Shown: one piece after another, positions 7,335-17,074 of the stretch
How the letters are laid out: each line of letters begins with the position of its first letter
Numbering within the stretch: the first letter of the stretch is position 1
From: Nitrospirota bacterium
GTDB lineage: Bacteria; JACPQY01
Assembly (NCBI GenBank): GCA_016180645.1
Contig: JACPAV010000033.1
Location: 31,843 to 95,842 of the forward strand
Length of the DNA: 64,000 nt
Reading direction: 5' to 3'
Program-made: the position numbers and the translations under genes
Notes under the pieces: model-generated
What the model saw: the letters and a program-made list of their open reading frames with translations, nothing else
The model's database searches: none
Told to the model about the DNA's origin: nothing

Positions 7335-9590
7335 ATGCCCGAGTCGACGACCGAGGGCTGGAAATCGAATCCCCTTCTTTTCGGCCACGACCCTACGCCC
7401 GGCATTGTGGCGGTCGAAATCGAACACGGCGCCGAGCGGGTTCGAGTTTTCCGGCGGGAGGCCGGGAGGTCAGGTACCGAATCCATTCCCTTCGAGCCGT
7501 TCATTCTCCTTCGCGACAAGGATCTGCTGGCGGGCTACAAAGGCGAAACCCGATCGGAGAAGTTGACGGGAAGTCACCCCCTCGCATGGCGGATTACGCT
7601 CCCCAACGGGTTGGCGCTCGAAAACCTGCGGAAGCACCTCCAGAAAAAAACGGACCGCGTCCCCTCCGCGCTCGACGCGCCCTACCTCTACATCTCCGAT
7701 ATGGTCCAGCAGTATCTTCTCGCCTCGGGCCGGACCCAGTTCAAGGGAATGGGCTTCGGCGATCTCGTTCGCATGCAGATCGACATCGAAACCTGGTGCG
7801 CCCCCGGCTACGAATTTCCGAACGCGAAGCGGGAGTCGGACCGGATGATCTCCATCGCGCTGTCCGATACCACGGGTTGGGAGCACGTTCTCTTCGGAAA
7901 AGACATGAAGGAATCGGAGATGATCGAGCAACTCAACACGCTCATTCGGGAGCGGAACCCGGATGTGATCGAAGGCCACAATCTCTTCCGATTCGATCTG
8001 GAATACATTCAGACCCGCGCGAAACGATACGGCGTGAAGCTCCTGTGGGGGCGGGGAGGGGAGCCGATGGAGAGCCACCCCTCCCGGATGCAAATCGGCG
8101 AGCGGTCGATCACCTACACCAAGTTCGAGATCTTCGGACGGCACACGGTGGACACGTTCATTCTCGTTCAGCACTACGACATCGCCACACGGGAGTTGGA
8201 GAGCCTGGGGCTCAAGGAGGTGGCCGTCCACTTCGGGATCGCCTCCAAGGATCGGATCTATCTCCCCGCCGACCAGATCAATTCGGCATACGAGAAGGAT
8301 CCCGAAAAACTGCGTGAATACAACCTGGACGACGTGCGGGAGACGCGGATGCTGAGCGACATCCTTCTTCCAAGTTACTTCGTACAGGCGCAGATCTTTC
8401 CGATCGGATTCCAAAGTACGATGCTTCGAGGAAACGCCGTGAAGATCGATTCGCTTTTCCTCCGCGAGTATCTCCATCGCGGCCATTCCCTTCCGTTGGC
8501 AAGTCCCGCGTCGCCCATCCAGGGGGGCTACACGGACATCCTTTTTCACGGCATTGCGAAGAACGTTCTCCATTGTGACATTACGTCACTGTACCCGTCG
8601 GTCATGCTGGTGCACCGGTGCTTTCCGAAGAGCGACGAACTGGGCGTCTTTCCCAACTTGCTCGAAGACCTGCGCGCCTTCCGGATTCGGGCCAAGGAGC
8701 AGGTGAAAGCGGCGCAAGATCCCCAGGAGCGGAACTTCGCCAACGCACTCCAATCGACCTTCAAAATTCTCATCAATTCGTTCTATGGCTATCTCGGTTT
8801 CGACATGGCCCATTTCAACGACTATGAACAGGCCAATCGCGTTACGCAGATCGGACGCGATACGATCCAGGCCATCATGAAGGCACTCGAAGCGGAGGGC
8901 TGCCGGGTGATCGAAGTGGATACGGACGGAATTTACTTCATGCCGTCAAGTCCGCTCCCGGAGAGGGACGAAGCGGCCCTGATGGGCCGGGTCACGGCGA
9001 ACCTGCCGGAAGGGATACACCTGGAATTGGATGGTCGATTCCCCGCGATGCTCAGTTACAAGATGAAAAACTACGCGCTTCTAAAGGCGAAGGGCGAGCT
9101 CCTGATCAAAGGCTCCGGTCTCAAGTCGAGGGGACTGGAGCGTTTTCAGCGCCAGTGGATGGAGGAGATGTTCCTCCTTCTCCTGCATGGTCGCCGGGAC
9201 GCGGTGGAGAAGCTCTACCGGGATTTCCGCGATCGCATCGAGCGTCACGAATTCCCGGTCAAGCTCTTTATGAAAACCGAGACGCTTCAGGAATCACCCC
9301 AGAGCTACCAGGAGAAGGTAAGGGCCAAGAAACGGAACGTCGCGGCTTCGTACGAGCTGGCGTTGCGGTCCACCAAGAACTATCAGGCGGGCGATCAAGT
9401 GTCGTACTACGTGACGGGAACCTCGCGGAAGGTTAAAGTACATCAGGCGTGCAAGCTCGCCGCCGAATGGGATCCGAAGAATCCCGACGAAAATGCCGAT
9501 TACTATCTGTCCAAGCTGGAGGAATTGCATGAGAAGTTCAGGCCCTACATCGAGGCCGAACCGGGCCAGGCTGTCGCCGTGGATGAGTAG
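7335..9590 (+). CDS. Family B DNA polymerase with DEDDy 3'-5' exonuclease
   Basis: A 751-residue replicative/repair-type polymerase. The exonuclease domain shows ExoI D150-I-E152, ExoII HNLFRFDLE with Asp221, and ExoIII YNLDDVRET (Tyr329, Asp332/333). The polymerase domain shows motif A DITSLYPS with Asp415, motif B around ILINSFYGYLGF and motif C VDTDGIYF with Asp529 and Asp531. All catalytic carboxylates are present, so it should be an active proofreading enzyme. It is close in size to E. coli Pol II, but a pol II orthologue cannot be asserted. The ATG follows repeat copy 2 directly. It is followed 9 bases later by tldD, with no functional link evident. Confidence 0.92.
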   Translation: MPESTTEGWKSNPLLFGHDPTPGIVAVEIEHGAERVRVFRREAGRSGTESIPFEPFILLRDKDLLAGYKGETRSEKLTGSHPLAWRITLPNGLALENLRKHLQKKTDRVPSALDAPYLYISDMVQQYLLASGRTQFKGMGFGDLVRMQIDIETWCAPGYEFPNAKRESDRMISIALSDTTGWEHVLFGKDMKESEMIEQLNTLIRERNPDVIEGHNLFRFDLEYIQTRAKRYGVKLLWGRGGEPMESHPSRMQIGERSITYTKFEIFGRHTVDTFILVQHYDIATRELESLGLKEVAVHFGIASKDRIYLPADQINSAYEKDPEKLREYNLDDVRETRMLSDILLPSYFVQAQIFPIGFQSTMLRGNAVKIDSLFLREYLHRGHSLPLASPASPIQGGYTDILFHGIAKNVLHCDITSLYPSVMLVHRCFPKSDELGVFPNLLEDLRAFRIRAKEQVKAAQDPQERNFANALQSTFKILINSFYGYLGFDMAHFNDYEQANRVTQIGRDTIQAIMKALEAEGCRVIEVDTDGIYFMPSSPLPERDEAALMGRVTANLPEGIHLELDGRFPAMLSYKMKNYALLKAKGELLIKGSGLKSRGLERFQRQWMEEMFLLLLHGRRDAVEKLYRDFRDRIERHEFPVKLFMKTETLQESPQSYQEKVRAKKRNVAASYELALRSTKNYQAGDQVSYYVTGTSRKVKVHQACKLAAEWDPKNPDENADYYLSKLEELHEKFRPYIEAEPGQAVAVDE

Positions 9591-9599
9591 GCTTGCAGC

Positions 9600-11186
9600 A
9601 TGACATCGGTCACAACCGATCACATTCGCAAGGTCAAGGGAACGGTTAGGGAAGGGGTCCGCGTTTTTGGCCGCCGAAAACCGGGATTCGAATACGCGGA
9701 TGTCCGCTTGGAAATCGAAGAGAGCCGCTGGGGAATGAGCGAGTGCGGCGAGCCTCGAATGGCCGAGCAGGACGTGGAGATCAGCCTCGGTGTGAGAGTC
9801 CTTGCCCGAGGCTCCGCAGCGCCCGATTCCCCGGTTGCTCCCGGCTATTACGGAATGCGCTTGGGACCGGGCGACGTAGGGCGGATCTCAAGAGTCTTGA
9901 AGCCCGCATTGAGCCACGCGTACGAACGGGCGCGTGCGGGGGCCAAGGCCAAGGAGGCGTCAAAGGCATCGTTCGGTCCGTTGGGCGACTCCCTTTGGTC
10001 TTGCGAACTCGCAAAGGCCCCGGTGGCCGAGGCGGTCATCCCCGCGAGGTTCAAACACGACCCGCGAAAAGTGCCGCTGAAGGAAGTTTTGGAGACGGCT
10101 CGGGACGCGGCGGCAGGGGCCATGGCGAAGGGGAAGGCGGTGAAATATGCGTATTCCGCTGCCATGATCGCGCTGCGCCGCCAGCTTTTCGTGAATTCGG
10201 CCGGTTCCTGCGTCGATCAGTCGTGGGCCTTGGCGGAAGGGGATGCGTACGTTGTGGCGGAAAAGGACGGCGTCACGCAGGAGTCCTACGATACTCTGGG
10301 ATCGAATGTGGGGTGGGAGCTTCTTTCCGACGGGATGAAGACGGATTACGAACGCTTCCCCCGATTCAAAGATTTCATGGGCGTTCTCGCCGATGATGTG
10401 GTTCAACTCTGCTCGGCGCCGCGGCTCCCGGTGTCGGAAAAGCCGGTGGTGGTGGTGACGGACCCTCACTACAACACGCTGCTTGTGCACGAGATCGTCG
10501 GTCATCCGGTGGAACTGGACCGCGCGCTCAAGATGGAGACGGCGTACGCGGGGCGGACATGGCTGTTCGGCTCGGCGAAGGACAATCTCCTCGGCCGGCG
10601 CATCGCGTCCGAAAAACTTTCGGCCTATTCCGACCCCTCGTTGCCCGGCTACGGCTATTACGCCTACGATGACGAAGGCGTACCGGGGGGGAAAGTCATG
10701 CACGTGGAGAACGGAATTTTCCGTGGTTTCATGAACAGTCTGCAGACCTCGGCGATGCTGCGTGGCGCCGGACTGGTCTCGACGCCCAACGGCCACTACA
10801 AGGCGACTTCCGCGCCGATGGTCCCGCTCATCCGGATGTCGACGACCGTCTTCGCACCCGGTCAGGACGATCCAAAGTCCATCCTCGGCGACGTGGAGCA
10901 CGGCTACTATCTCGTCGGGCACAAGATCCCGTCGATCTCGGAGTCGCGTGAAAACTTTCGGATCTCAGCGCGGAAAGTCTACGAAATCCGCAACGGCAAG
11001 ATCGGACAACTTTACCGGGATGGTGGAATGTTCTCTGATAGCCGCGAGTTCTTCATGAACGTCGACGCCGTGGGCAATGACTTCCGTATTTATCCCGTTC
11101 CCAACTGCGGCAAGGGCCAGCCGATGCAGACGAAACGCCTGGGGAATGGCGGTCCCACCCTCCGCTCCCGCGCCCGGCTGATTTAA
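9600..11186 (+). CDS. tldD: TldD/PmbA-family metalloprotease
   Basis: A 528-residue member of the TldD/PmbA family (peptidase U62). The zinc motif HEIVGH is at residues 297-302, followed by ELDRALKMETAYAGRTWLF and the typical C-terminal strands (RGFMNSLQTS, SISESRENFRISARKVYEI, PVPNCGKGQPMQTKRLGNGG). TldD carries the HExxxH motif while its partner PmbA/TldE does not. The pair degrades unfolded or modified peptides in the cytosol. No PmbA partner is encoded next to it, which is unusual but occurs when the two genes are unlinked. The stop codon overlaps the stop of the convergent gene at 11183. Confidence 0.88.
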   Translation: MTSVTTDHIRKVKGTVREGVRVFGRRKPGFEYADVRLEIEESRWGMSECGEPRMAEQDVEISLGVRVLARGSAAPDSPVAPGYYGMRLGPGDVGRISRVLKPALSHAYERARAGAKAKEASKASFGPLGDSLWSCELAKAPVAEAVIPARFKHDPRKVPLKEVLETARDAAAGAMAKGKAVKYAYSAAMIALRRQLFVNSAGSCVDQSWALAEGDAYVVAEKDGVTQESYDTLGSNVGWELLSDGMKTDYERFPRFKDFMGVLADDVVQLCSAPRLPVSEKPVVVVTDPHYNTLLVHEIVGHPVELDRALKMETAYAGRTWLFGSAKDNLLGRRIASEKLSAYSDPSLPGYGYYAYDDEGVPGGKVMHVENGIFRGFMNSLQTSAMLRGAGLVSTPNGHYKATSAPMVPLIRMSTTVFAPGQDDPKSILGDVEHGYYLVGHKIPSISESRENFRISARKVYEIRNGKIGQLYRDGGMFSDSREFFMNVDAVGNDFRIYPVPNCGKGQPMQTKRLGNGGPTLRSRARLI

Positions 11187-11761
11187 CGCTCCTTCCGACC
11201 ACGCTCCAGTTCTTTTCGCTTCCGGTCGTTATACCGGCGGGCCGCTCGCGGTGCATCGACAAGATCGTATACAAAGAGGGCGAACCACCCAATGCCTGCA
11301 AACGCGGCAATCGTGCCCAGCGATTTGTCATCGGCAATAAGTGCCGCTGGGGCCACAGCGACCATCGTTCCAAATAGCCCGAGGCGAAGCCCTGAGAAAA
11401 CAAGCGCGTGGCGGTATTCCTTGGCATAGATATGTCCCGCGCTTGGGGTAACCGCTATCGACAAGGCCATGGGTGGGATAGAGTAGTAATTCCATCCGTC
11501 ATGCTTGAAAAAAAGTCTGTCATTGAGTGCTGCAATCCCCCAGAATCCGAGAATGGATCCCACCGCCAATCCGCCAGCCAGGTAGGGGCTTTTGGGTTCG
11601 AACTTTTGCCTGGGCGAGGGCTTAAGATCCGAATTATTTGCGGAAGAAATCCAAGCGTTGTGCTCGATGTCGATCGGTGAATCTTGGGCGCCCGCAGGTC
11701 GAACAAGGCAAGCGGCAAAAAGAAACGTCATGCCCATGGCTCCCCACTTCACGTCGGTCAT
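11183..11761 (-). CDS. Exported membrane protein with signal peptide, unknown function
   Basis: About 192 residues from the ATG at base 11761; a TTG five codons upstream is less likely. The N-terminus has a hydrophobic signal (MTFLFAACLVRPAGAQ) that could be cut by signal peptidase I after AGA or lipidated at the Cys of LFAAC. Two or three further hydrophobic segments follow (LAGGLAVGSILGFWGIAAL, LFGTMVAVAPAALIA, TIAAFAGIGWFALFVYDLVD). The PSAGHIYAKEYRHALVF segment and the ending DAPRAARRYN resemble a small conserved membrane protein type with a 'PGxGqxY' motif, found in outer-membrane-rich bacteria. The function is unknown. Confidence 0.6.
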   Translation of the reverse strand: MTDVKWGAMGMTFLFAACLVRPAGAQDSPIDIEHNAWISSANNSDLKPSPRQKFEPKSPYLAGGLAVGSILGFWGIAALNDRLFFKHDGWNYYSIPPMALSIAVTPSAGHIYAKEYRHALVFSGLRLGLFGTMVAVAPAALIADDKSLGTIAAFAGIGWFALFVYDLVDAPRAARRYNDRKRKELERGRKER

Positions 11762-11863
11762 GCTACCAGTTGACAAGAGGGGGCGTCAAAGACTATTAAG
11801 GCGGGGGCGTAAGAGCAGGAAAAAGCCGTTCGGAGCCCGCAACTAATCCAGAAGGAGTGATTC

Positions 11864-14305
11864 ATGGTAAAACCACGCATCGCCGCCATCGTTCGAACCC
11901 TAGCGGCCATTCTCGCCGTCATGCTGCTGCCCGTTCTCCCCGCCCTCGCGGGCGAGGCCGATCTCAAACTTCCGCCTCTCGACTCCGTCAGTTTCAATGT
12001 CCTCGGAACCAGCGTATCGGGAATGTCGTTGCTTTATCTCGGCCTCGTCATTTGTGTCATCGGCGCGATCTTCGGCGTGATCCAGTACAAGCAGACGAAG
12101 GCCCTTCCCGTGCACAAGGCGATGGGCGACGTGTCGAACATGATCTGGGAAACCTGCAAAACGTACCTTACGCAGCAGGGTAAGTTCCTTGCGATTCTGT
12201 GGGCGCTGATCGCACTCTGCATGGGCTATTACTTCGTCGGCCTTCAAGGGGCGCCCATCGGCAATCTCGTGGTCATCCTGGCTTGCTCCGTTCTCGGCAT
12301 CCTCGGGTCGTACGGCGTGGCGTGGTTCGGCATTCGGATCAATACGGTTGCAAACTCCCGTACGGCGTTCGCCTCCCTCTATAAGAAACCACTCGATGTC
12401 CTCGCGATCCCGCTGCAATCCGGAATGAGTGTTGGGCTGCTTCTCGTCAGCGTCGAACTTTTCTTCATGATCTGCATTCTGTCATTCCTGCCCCAGGAAT
12501 TGGCGGGACCGTGCTTCATCGGATTCGCCATCGGCGAATCGCTCGGCGCGAGCGTCCTCCGCATCTGCGGCGGCATTTTCACCAAGATCGCGGACATCGG
12601 ATCGGACCTTATGAAAATCGTTTTCCACCTGCCGGAAGATGATCCGAAGAATCCCGGAGTAATCGCCGACTGCACGGGCGACAACGCGGGCGACAGCGTC
12701 GGCCCCACCGCGGACGGATTCGAAACCTACGGTGTCACCGGTGTGGCGCTCATCGCTTTTCTCGCGCTCGCCCTGGTCGGCAAGCCGGAAATCTGCGGCC
12801 AGCTCATCGTGTGGATCTTTGTCATGCGCATCCTGATGATCCTGACCTCGCTCGTGTCCTACTTTGCGAACAATGCCGTGAATCGCGCGCTCTTGGGCGA
12901 CAAGAAGGAAATCGATTTCGAAGTGCCGCTCACCCGGCTGGTGTGGCTCACCTCCGCGATCTCGATCGCTGTCACGTTTATCGCCAGCTACCTCTTGCTG
13001 GGTGACTACGGCGATCTCTGGTGGGTGCTTGCGGTCATCATCTCCTGCGGCACGGCGGCCGGCGCGCTGATTCCGGAATTCACCAAGATCTTTACAAGTA
13101 CAAACTCGGGACACGTCCGCGAGGTCGTCAACTCCGCGCGCCAGGGAGGCGCATCGCTCAACATTCTGTCCGGACTCGTCGCCGGGAATTTCTCGGCTTT
13201 CTGGGAAGGACTGCTGATCCTGATTCTCATGCTGATCGCGTATCTGGTCTCGCAACAGCCCTCGCTCCTCGCGATCATGCCGGCCGAATATAGCTTCGCC
13301 GCGCCGATCTTCGCCTTCGGCCTCGTGGCCTTCGGGTTCCTGGGCATGGGGCCGGTGACAATCGCAGTCGACAGCTACGGCCCGGTGACGGACAACGCGC
13401 AATCCGTTTACGAACTCTCGATGATCGAGAAGATTCCCGGCGTAAAGCAGGAGATCAAAAAGGAGTTCGGAATCGAGGCCAGCTTGGAACATGCGAAGGA
13501 TCTTCTCGAAAAAGGGGATGGCGCGGGCAATACGTTCAAAGCCACGGCCAAGCCGGTCCTCATCGGTACGGCCGTCGTCGGCGCCACCACCATGGTCTTC
13601 GGCATCATCCTCCTTCTCGAACACATGTTCGGGAACGCAGCGCTCCGATTGAGTCTCGTGCAGGGTGAGGTCATCCTCGGACTCCTCATGGGCGGCGCGG
13701 TCATCTACTGGTTCACCGGCGCCTCGATGCAGGCGGTGGTGACGGGTTCCTACCGGGCGGTCGTGTACATCAAGGAGAACATCAAGCTTGATGCCACGAA
13801 AGCCTCTATTGCGGACAGCAAGAAAGTTGTGGAGATTTGCACGATCTACGCGCAAAAAGGCATGATCAATATTTTCATCGTCATCTTCTGCATGACCTTG
13901 GCTTTGGCGTTCTTCAACCCCTACTTCTTCATCGGTTACCTTGTCGCCATGGCATTCTTCGGCCTCTTCCAGGCGATCTTCATGGCCAACGCGGGCGGCG
14001 CATGGGACAACGCCAAGAAGGTTGTGGAGGTGGATCTGAAACAAAAGAACACGCCGCTGCATGAGGCGACCGTGGTCGGCGATACCGTGGGTGATCCGTT
14101 CAAGGATACTTCGTCCGTCGCGCTGAACCCGGTCATCAAGTTCACCACTCTCTTCGGTCTGCTTGCGGTCGAGATCGCGGTGACGATGCAATCGCAGAAC
14201 CTGAAATGGGCCATTGGCTCGGTCTTTTTCCTCGTGGCGCTCGTGTTCGTTTATCGGTCGTTCTACGGCATGCGCATTCCGGAGGAAGCCAAGGCCGCCA
14301 AGTAA
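11864..14305 (+). CDS. hppA: Membrane-bound proton-pumping inorganic pyrophosphatase
   Basis: An 813-residue protein of about 16 membrane segments that couples pyrophosphate hydrolysis to ion pumping. The substrate-site signatures are present: DCTGDNAGDSVGPTADGFE near residues 267-285 and DTVGDPFKDTSSVALNP near the C-terminus. Lys559 in GNTFKAT occupies the position that separates K+-independent (Lys) from K+-dependent (Ala) enzymes, which points to a K+-independent H+-pumping type. A signal-like N-terminus (VRTLAAILAVMLLPVLPALA) precedes the first helix. The start is supported by GAAGGAG 7 bases before the ATG. It is longer than plant-type enzymes of about 760 residues, mostly through loop extensions. 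Confidence 0.95.
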   Translation: MVKPRIAAIVRTLAAILAVMLLPVLPALAGEADLKLPPLDSVSFNVLGTSVSGMSLLYLGLVICVIGAIFGVIQYKQTKALPVHKAMGDVSNMIWETCKTYLTQQGKFLAILWALIALCMGYYFVGLQGAPIGNLVVILACSVLGILGSYGVAWFGIRINTVANSRTAFASLYKKPLDVLAIPLQSGMSVGLLLVSVELFFMICILSFLPQELAGPCFIGFAIGESLGASVLRICGGIFTKIADIGSDLMKIVFHLPEDDPKNPGVIADCTGDNAGDSVGPTADGFETYGVTGVALIAFLALALVGKPEICGQLIVWIFVMRILMILTSLVSYFANNAVNRALLGDKKEIDFEVPLTRLVWLTSAISIAVTFIASYLLLGDYGDLWWVLAVIISCGTAAGALIPEFTKIFTSTNSGHVREVVNSARQGGASLNILSGLVAGNFSAFWEGLLILILMLIAYLVSQQPSLLAIMPAEYSFAAPIFAFGLVAFGFLGMGPVTIAVDSYGPVTDNAQSVYELSMIEKIPGVKQEIKKEFGIEASLEHAKDLLEKGDGAGNTFKATAKPVLIGTAVVGATTMVFGIILLLEHMFGNAALRLSLVQGEVILGLLMGGAVIYWFTGASMQAVVTGSYRAVVYIKENIKLDATKASIADSKKVVEICTIYAQKGMINIFIVIFCMTLALAFFNPYFFIGYLVAMAFFGLFQAIFMANAGGAWDNAKKVVEVDLKQKNTPLHEATVVGDTVGDPFKDTSSVALNPVIKFTTLFGLLAVEIAVTMQSQNLKWAIGSVFFLVALVFVYRSFYGMRIPEEAKAAK

Positions 14306-14309
14306 CTCC

Positions 14310-15011
14310 TTGCTCCCCGCAGCCAATCGCCTCATCTTCCCGGCCACGCGCTGGCTGACGTTCGACTGCTACGGAACGCTCATCGACTGGAAGTCAGGCA
14401 TCCAGGGGGCGTTCCGGCGGTTTCTCGCCCGAAAGGACCGCGAGACCGATCTCGACGAACTGTTCCGGAAATGGGAGCGCATCCAATTCGGACTTCTGAG
14501 GCCCTATCGGCCCTACCGCGATGTCATGAAAGAGAGTTTTGCGAAAGTCATGCGCGGACTTCGCTTGAAGCCAAGTTCGCGAGACGCGAATGATTTCGTG
14601 GTCTCACTGAAGACTTGGGAGCCGTTCCCGGACGTCCGCCCCGCCCTGGAGCGACTCAAGAATCGCTATCTGATCGCGCTGGTGACGAACATGGACGACG
14701 ACCTGGTGAAACTGACTCAAAAGCGATTGGGGGTTTTCTTCAACGTCGTCGTCACGGCCGAGCAGGTGCAATGCTACAAGCCCAACCCCAAGCACTTCAA
14801 GAAGCTGCTGGAGGCGACGACGACACCACCCGAAGAGATGATCCACTGTGCCTTCGGAACGAAATACGATCTGTTTCCTGCCCACCGACTGGGGTTCAAG
14901 ACCGCCTTGATCGAGCGTGGGCCGGTCCCCAGGACGTCCGTCGTCCCCGACTACCGATTTGCCAACCTGACCGAAATGGCCGACCTCTTCCTCGCCCAGT
15001 TCAGGGCGTAG
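14310..15011 (+). CDS. HAD-superfamily hydrolase (2-haloacid dehalogenase-like)
   Basis: About 234 residues from a TTG 4 bases after the hppA stop. No ATG or GTG lies between that stop and the first catalytic motif, so the start is inferred. The nucleophile motif FDCYGTLIDW has Asp19, motif II is VTNMDD, and the Lys motif is CYKPNPKHF. The cap region and the DCYGTLIDW wording match the L-2-haloacid dehalogenase/phosphatase group. The final acidic motif is weak (AFGTKYDLFPAHRLG replaces the usual Asp pair), so catalytic type is uncertain. Close spacing suggests translational coupling to hppA. Confidence 0.78.
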   Translation: MLPAANRLIFPATRWLTFDCYGTLIDWKSGIQGAFRRFLARKDRETDLDELFRKWERIQFGLLRPYRPYRDVMKESFAKVMRGLRLKPSSRDANDFVVSLKTWEPFPDVRPALERLKNRYLIALVTNMDDDLVKLTQKRLGVFFNVVVTAEQVQCYKPNPKHFKKLLEATTTPPEEMIHCAFGTKYDLFPAHRLGFKTALIERGPVPRTSVVPDYRFANLTEMADLFLAQFRA

Positions 15012-15020
15012 GAAATAACA

Positions 15021-15062
15021 GTGACAGTATACTTAATTTATAGAAATAGAGTATACTGTCAC
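15021..15062. repeat. Perfect 12-bp inverted repeat, AT-rich, between convergent genes
   Basis: GTGACAGTATAC at 15021-15032 and its exact complement GTATACTGTCAC at 15051-15062 flank an 18-base AT-rich loop. It lies between the stops of the HAD gene and the cytochrome gene. There is no U-run on either strand, so a REP-type palindrome is as likely as a terminator. Confidence 0.75.
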
Positions 15063-15079
15063 CGAAAATCACAGGCTTG

Positions 15080-16033
15080 TCAGGGGATCGGCTCCAGGGC
15101 GTGGAGAGTGACGTACAGGGCTTCCAGTTCCATGTCCTCCAGTTGCCCCATCGCGCGCCAGGGCATGGTGTCTTTCATCACTTGGCCATCGGGCGTGACG
15201 CCGGTCCGCATGGCCTTGAAAAAATCCTCTTTGGACCAGCGGGGCATGATGAGCGTCAGATTCGGCGCCGGAGGATTCGGAGGAGGAGCGCGGCCATCCA
15301 ATTTCGGTCCGTGACACCCATCGCAACTGACGAAATCCAACACGTATTTTCCGTACTCTGGCGTCACGGCCCTCGGAGGCGCGGCCCGTTCCACGGCCGG
15401 CGCGGGGTCGATGGGCATGAGCCCGGCGCCGATGAAGAGCGCAAGGAGGAGCGTGGGGCGGTAGGCTGGGGTCTCATTCTGGACGCTCTGGGCCGACCTC
15501 AGATAAGCGACTAGGCATTCGGTGTCCTCGTCGCTCAACAGTCGCGAACCGAGCATCGACATCACCGTGCTGCGGCCTTCGCGATTCACGCCTGTGCGAA
15601 TCACCCGAAAAAGCTCGGCGTCGGTCCAGTCCTGAATCGTGCCACCGGGAGTGACGTTGGGTGGGTAGACGTCGCCCAGCGGAAGTCCGGCGTCATCCGA
15701 CAGGCTCCGGCCGCCGCTCAAGGGAAGGCCGCCGTTGGTCGCATGGCATGCCGCGCAGAGGGAGGCGGCGATCATCTGCCCGCGAGCGACCCGCCCGGGT
15801 GTAATTTCAATCGGTCGGATCGCGGGGAGCGGGCTGTGGCGGGCGTAGAGCTTATAAGTGCCTCTGGCGCCCACGACGACCAGGCAACCCATGAGCAGGG
15901 TGAAAATCCCCGCGAGGGCGACTCCCGGCCATTTGAGCCAAGCTCGATGCGCGAGCCAAGCCCGACGCGCCAGCCAACCGAAAAGGACGGCGAGAGCCGC
16001 GACGATGATCAGTGAAATAATCAGTGTTGCCAT
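15080..16033 (-). CDS. Membrane-anchored diheme cytochrome c
   Basis: About 317 residues from the ATG at 16033. Two N-terminal membrane segments (TLIISLIIVAALAVLFGWLA and GVALAGIFTLLMGCLVVVGA) are followed by two class I cytochrome domains with CAACH and CDGCH haem motifs, and possible distal Met ligands later in each domain (MSMLGSRLL; MPWRAMGQLED). A short Pro-rich, partly hydrophobic linker joins the domains. It is probably a periplasmic electron carrier. No oxidase or dehydrogenase gene is adjacent, so its partner is unknown. Confidence 0.82.
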   Translation of the reverse strand: MATLIISLIIVAALAVLFGWLARRAWLAHRAWLKWPGVALAGIFTLLMGCLVVVGARGTYKLYARHSPLPAIRPIEITPGRVARGQMIAASLCAACHATNGGLPLSGGRSLSDDAGLPLGDVYPPNVTPGGTIQDWTDAELFRVIRTGVNREGRSTVMSMLGSRLLSDEDTECLVAYLRSAQSVQNETPAYRPTLLLALFIGAGLMPIDPAPAVERAAPPRAVTPEYGKYVLDFVSCDGCHGPKLDGRAPPPNPPAPNLTLIMPRWSKEDFFKAMRTGVTPDGQVMKDTMPWRAMGQLEDMELEALYVTLHALEPIP

Positions 16034-16085
16034 GGGCAAAATATACTGAGGGGACGCACAGTCTGCTTGACCGTTTTGATGGTCG

Positions 16086-17027
16086 CTACTCGGCGGGGAG
16101 GGGTTCCGGGGAGAGACGGCCTTTCACCACGGGAATATGTAGTTCGGCCGAGAAGGGTAGGCGGGCTTGCCTTTCGGCGGCCTCCGGATAGAGCCAAGGC
16201 TCGGGAGGTGTTTCGTACACATCAAAGAACCGGTCGTCGCGCCACGCATAGGGTCCAGGCATCATCCATCCGATGGCAAAGCGGTGCCAGAAATCCTCCA
16301 ACTCCTCCACCCTCCCAAAGAAGCTCACTACCGCATCCGTTCCGCCCGGCAGGTCCTGAACGGCCACTTGGTCATTGCCTTCAAATTCCGGCTCTACGGT
16401 GATGCCGGCATCGTAGCGGACGCGAGCCGAATCCGTGAGAACGGAGGGGTTTTCATAGTGCAGGGAGACCATCCTTCCCGCCGCCTTCGCCCAGCCTTGA
16501 TCGCGGGCCAGGCGAAGCAACCGCGGCCAGATCGTTCCGGCCCCCAGAGTCGGGCCGACGAATCGAATGAAGGCCACCCGCCATGAAGGACGCTCGACGA
16601 GCCGAACAGGAAGGTTGACCGCCCGTCTTTGAAAGTCTTCGGCAGCGCCTCGCCGGCACTCCCGGTAGGCTTGCGGCGATTTCCCGTAGGTTCGGTGGAA
16701 GGCTCGCGTGAAACCCTCATGACTGTCGAAGCCGCAAGACAGGGCGATGTCCAGCACCGGATCGCGGGTGAACGTCAGAAACATCGCCGCCCGTTCGAGA
16801 CGCAACCTCCGAATGTAGCGCGCGAGGGGCTCCCCGAGGGCTCGGCGCAATCGGGCGCGGAAGTGAACGACCGATAGCTCGGCGACTTCAGCCAGGTCGG
16901 CAGTTTCGATTTCTTCATGGATGTGTCTTTCGATGTGGACAAGCGTGCGGGTGAGTGTGGAATCGGCCAGTACGATGTCTCGCTTCCCGGCGCGTCGGTT
17001 TCTCCGAAACTTGATCCCTCCGGCCAC
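16086..17027 (-). CDS. AraC-type regulator with GyrI-like effector domain
   Basis: 313 residues starting with GTG. Two helix-turn-helix units occupy roughly residues 25-125 (LAEVAELSVVHFRARLRRAL and DIALSCGFDSHEGFTRAFHR, then YGKSPQAYR, the classic AraC ending). Residues about 140-310 form a GyrI/SbmC-like ligand-binding domain (VRLVERPSWRVAFIRFVGP; WHRFAIGWMM; FFDVYETPPEP). Such Rob/BmrR-like regulators sense amphipathic compounds. Its targets are not obvious; it is separated from the cytochrome gene by about 50 bases in the same direction. Confidence 0.85.
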   Translation of the reverse strand: MAGGIKFRRNRRAGKRDIVLADSTLTRTLVHIERHIHEEIETADLAEVAELSVVHFRARLRRALGEPLARYIRRLRLERAAMFLTFTRDPVLDIALSCGFDSHEGFTRAFHRTYGKSPQAYRECRRGAAEDFQRRAVNLPVRLVERPSWRVAFIRFVGPTLGAGTIWPRLLRLARDQGWAKAAGRMVSLHYENPSVLTDSARVRYDAGITVEPEFEGNDQVAVQDLPGGTDAVVSFFGRVEELEDFWHRFAIGWMMPGPYAWRDDRFFDVYETPPEPWLYPEAAERQARLPFSAELHIPVVKGRLSPEPLPAE

Positions 17028-17074
17028 CCTGGGAGCTTAGCCGAACGGCCCTGCGATTCAACGTCGGACGAGGA

